Of a stretch of DNA of 16,205 nucleotides, positions 15,776 through 16,205 are shown in pieces (within the stretch, counting starts at the first letter, position 1; each line of letters begins with the position of its first letter). The translations under genes and the position numbers were made by a program. Source of the DNA: Helicobacter sp. Lineage in GTDB: Bacteria > Campylobacterota > Campylobacteria > Campylobacterales > Helicobacteraceae. Under the pieces are notes generated by a model. The model worked only from the letters and a program-made list of their open reading frames with translations, made no database searches and was not told the origin of the DNA. Location: contig JARHZY010000127.1 in assembly GCA_029264655.1 (NCBI GenBank), positions 1-16,205 on the forward strand, written 5' to 3'.

Positions 15776-16129
15776 ATGGGAATCAAAGAATCCAAAAGCA
15801 TTAAAACTTTGAAAGAAAAAGGTGTGAATGCTTGGTTGGCACACATTAAAAGTAAAACACGCAATAAGATTTTAGCAAAAGTTATTTTTGGATTTAATAA
15901 AATTGTATATGTATATTTTATTTATATATATTCAAAGTATATATTGGATAAAACGCAATATCAGGATTTTATATTATTAAGGACATATTTTAATGAAAAT
16001 TATAAAAATATAATTATATCTGATTGCAAATTTTTTAAAAATTTTCTTAAAAATCATATAGAATGGTTAAATTCAAAAGAATTTAAAGAAATATATGGGG
16101 ATATAAAAAATATTGTAACAACAAAATAA
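15776..16129 (+). CDS. Unrecognised 117-residue Lys/Ile/Tyr-rich protein
   Basis: The ORF has a good AAGGA ribosome-binding site 8 nt before the ATG and a -10 box upstream, so expression is plausible. The N-terminus is basic and helical (KESKSIKTLKEKG). A hydrophobic, tyrosine-rich stretch near 45-58 (IVYVYFIYIYSKYIL) could touch or span a membrane. The C-terminal half is lysine- and aromatic-rich. I recognise no motif. The coding DNA is far more A/T-rich than the core genes, with many ATA codons, which suggests an accessory origin. It could be a complete small gene or the N-terminal remnant of a longer one. A C9 tract lies 18 nt past the stop. Confidence 0.5.
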   Translation: MGIKESKSIKTLKEKGVNAWLAHIKSKTRNKILAKVIFGFNKIVYVYFIYIYSKYILDKTQYQDFILLRTYFNENYKNIIISDCKFFKNFLKNHIEWLNSKEFKEIYGDIKNIVTTK

Positions 16130-16147
16130 ATAATAATATTGCATTTA

Positions 16148-16156
16148 CCCCCCCCC
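16148..16156. repeat. Homopolymeric C9 tract (candidate phase-variation site)
   Basis: Nine consecutive cytosines occur in a background that is almost all A/T, 18 nt after the stop of the 117-residue ORF. Poly-C/G tracts of this length are classic slipped-strand mispairing sites in Helicobacter and Campylobacter. At this length, one plus-strand frame is open from 16137 to the window end, but no start codon feeds it within the window. On the minus strand, a mini-ORF from ATG 16180-16182 stops directly after the tract. Confidence 0.6.
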
Positions 16157-16205
16157 AGTAGATAATAGTTATTTAAAATCATATTTTAATTGCTATGAAT
16201 TTACA

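Noticed and set aside
16057..16182. Minus-strand ORF switched on by a changed C/G tract length
   Set aside because: With eight Gs the frame opens to only about 42 residues, antisense to the 117-residue ORF, and shows no ribosome-binding site that I would trust.

Overview
The window is AT-rich, homopolymer-rich bacterial DNA with compact genes and core genes typical of Campylobacterota. The best pointer is the order sucC-sucD-oorD-oorA-oorB-oorC on one strand. From established knowledge this is the Campylobacter jejuni arrangement, whereas H. pylori has oorDABC but is reported to lack sucCD. An enterohepatic Helicobacter or a close Campylobacterota relative is the most economical reading. The species cannot be fixed from the sequence alone.

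Layout. Positions 1-8365 are read on the minus strand: a partial unrecognised gene (1-255), a secreted AMIN-like protein (341-961), an AT-rich gap, clpA and clpS (1399-4008), and a 1404-residue AsmA-like envelope protein (4151-8365). The strand switches at a 28-nt divergent gap. From 8394 everything is on the plus strand: mltG, then sucCD, then oorDABC, closed by a strong hairpin terminator at 14647-14672. The right end (14673-16205) looks accessory: a small helix-turn-helix protein preceded by a dense set of TTACAA-type inverted repeats, about 600 nt without genes, an unrecognised very AT-rich 117-residue ORF, and a nine-cytosine tract just after it.

How the genes work together. ClpS delivers N-degron substrates to the ClpA unfoldase, which feeds ClpP (not in this window). 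The AsmA-like protein and MltG are both inner-membrane-anchored envelope proteins; MltG cleaves nascent peptidoglycan. OorDABC oxidises 2-oxoglutarate to succinyl-CoA with reduction of a low-potential acceptor, and SucCD converts succinyl-CoA to succinate with nucleotide triphosphate formation, so the six genes encode two consecutive TCA-cycle steps.

Most of the window is ordinary core genome. I see no CRISPR array, transposase, tRNA or rRNA, and no convincing new multi-gene system. The observations most worth a second look are the putative autoregulatory region of the helix-turn-helix gene, the C9 tract, the long cytoplasmic extension and low-complexity inserts of the AsmA-like protein, and a near-perfect inverted repeat in the sucC leader.
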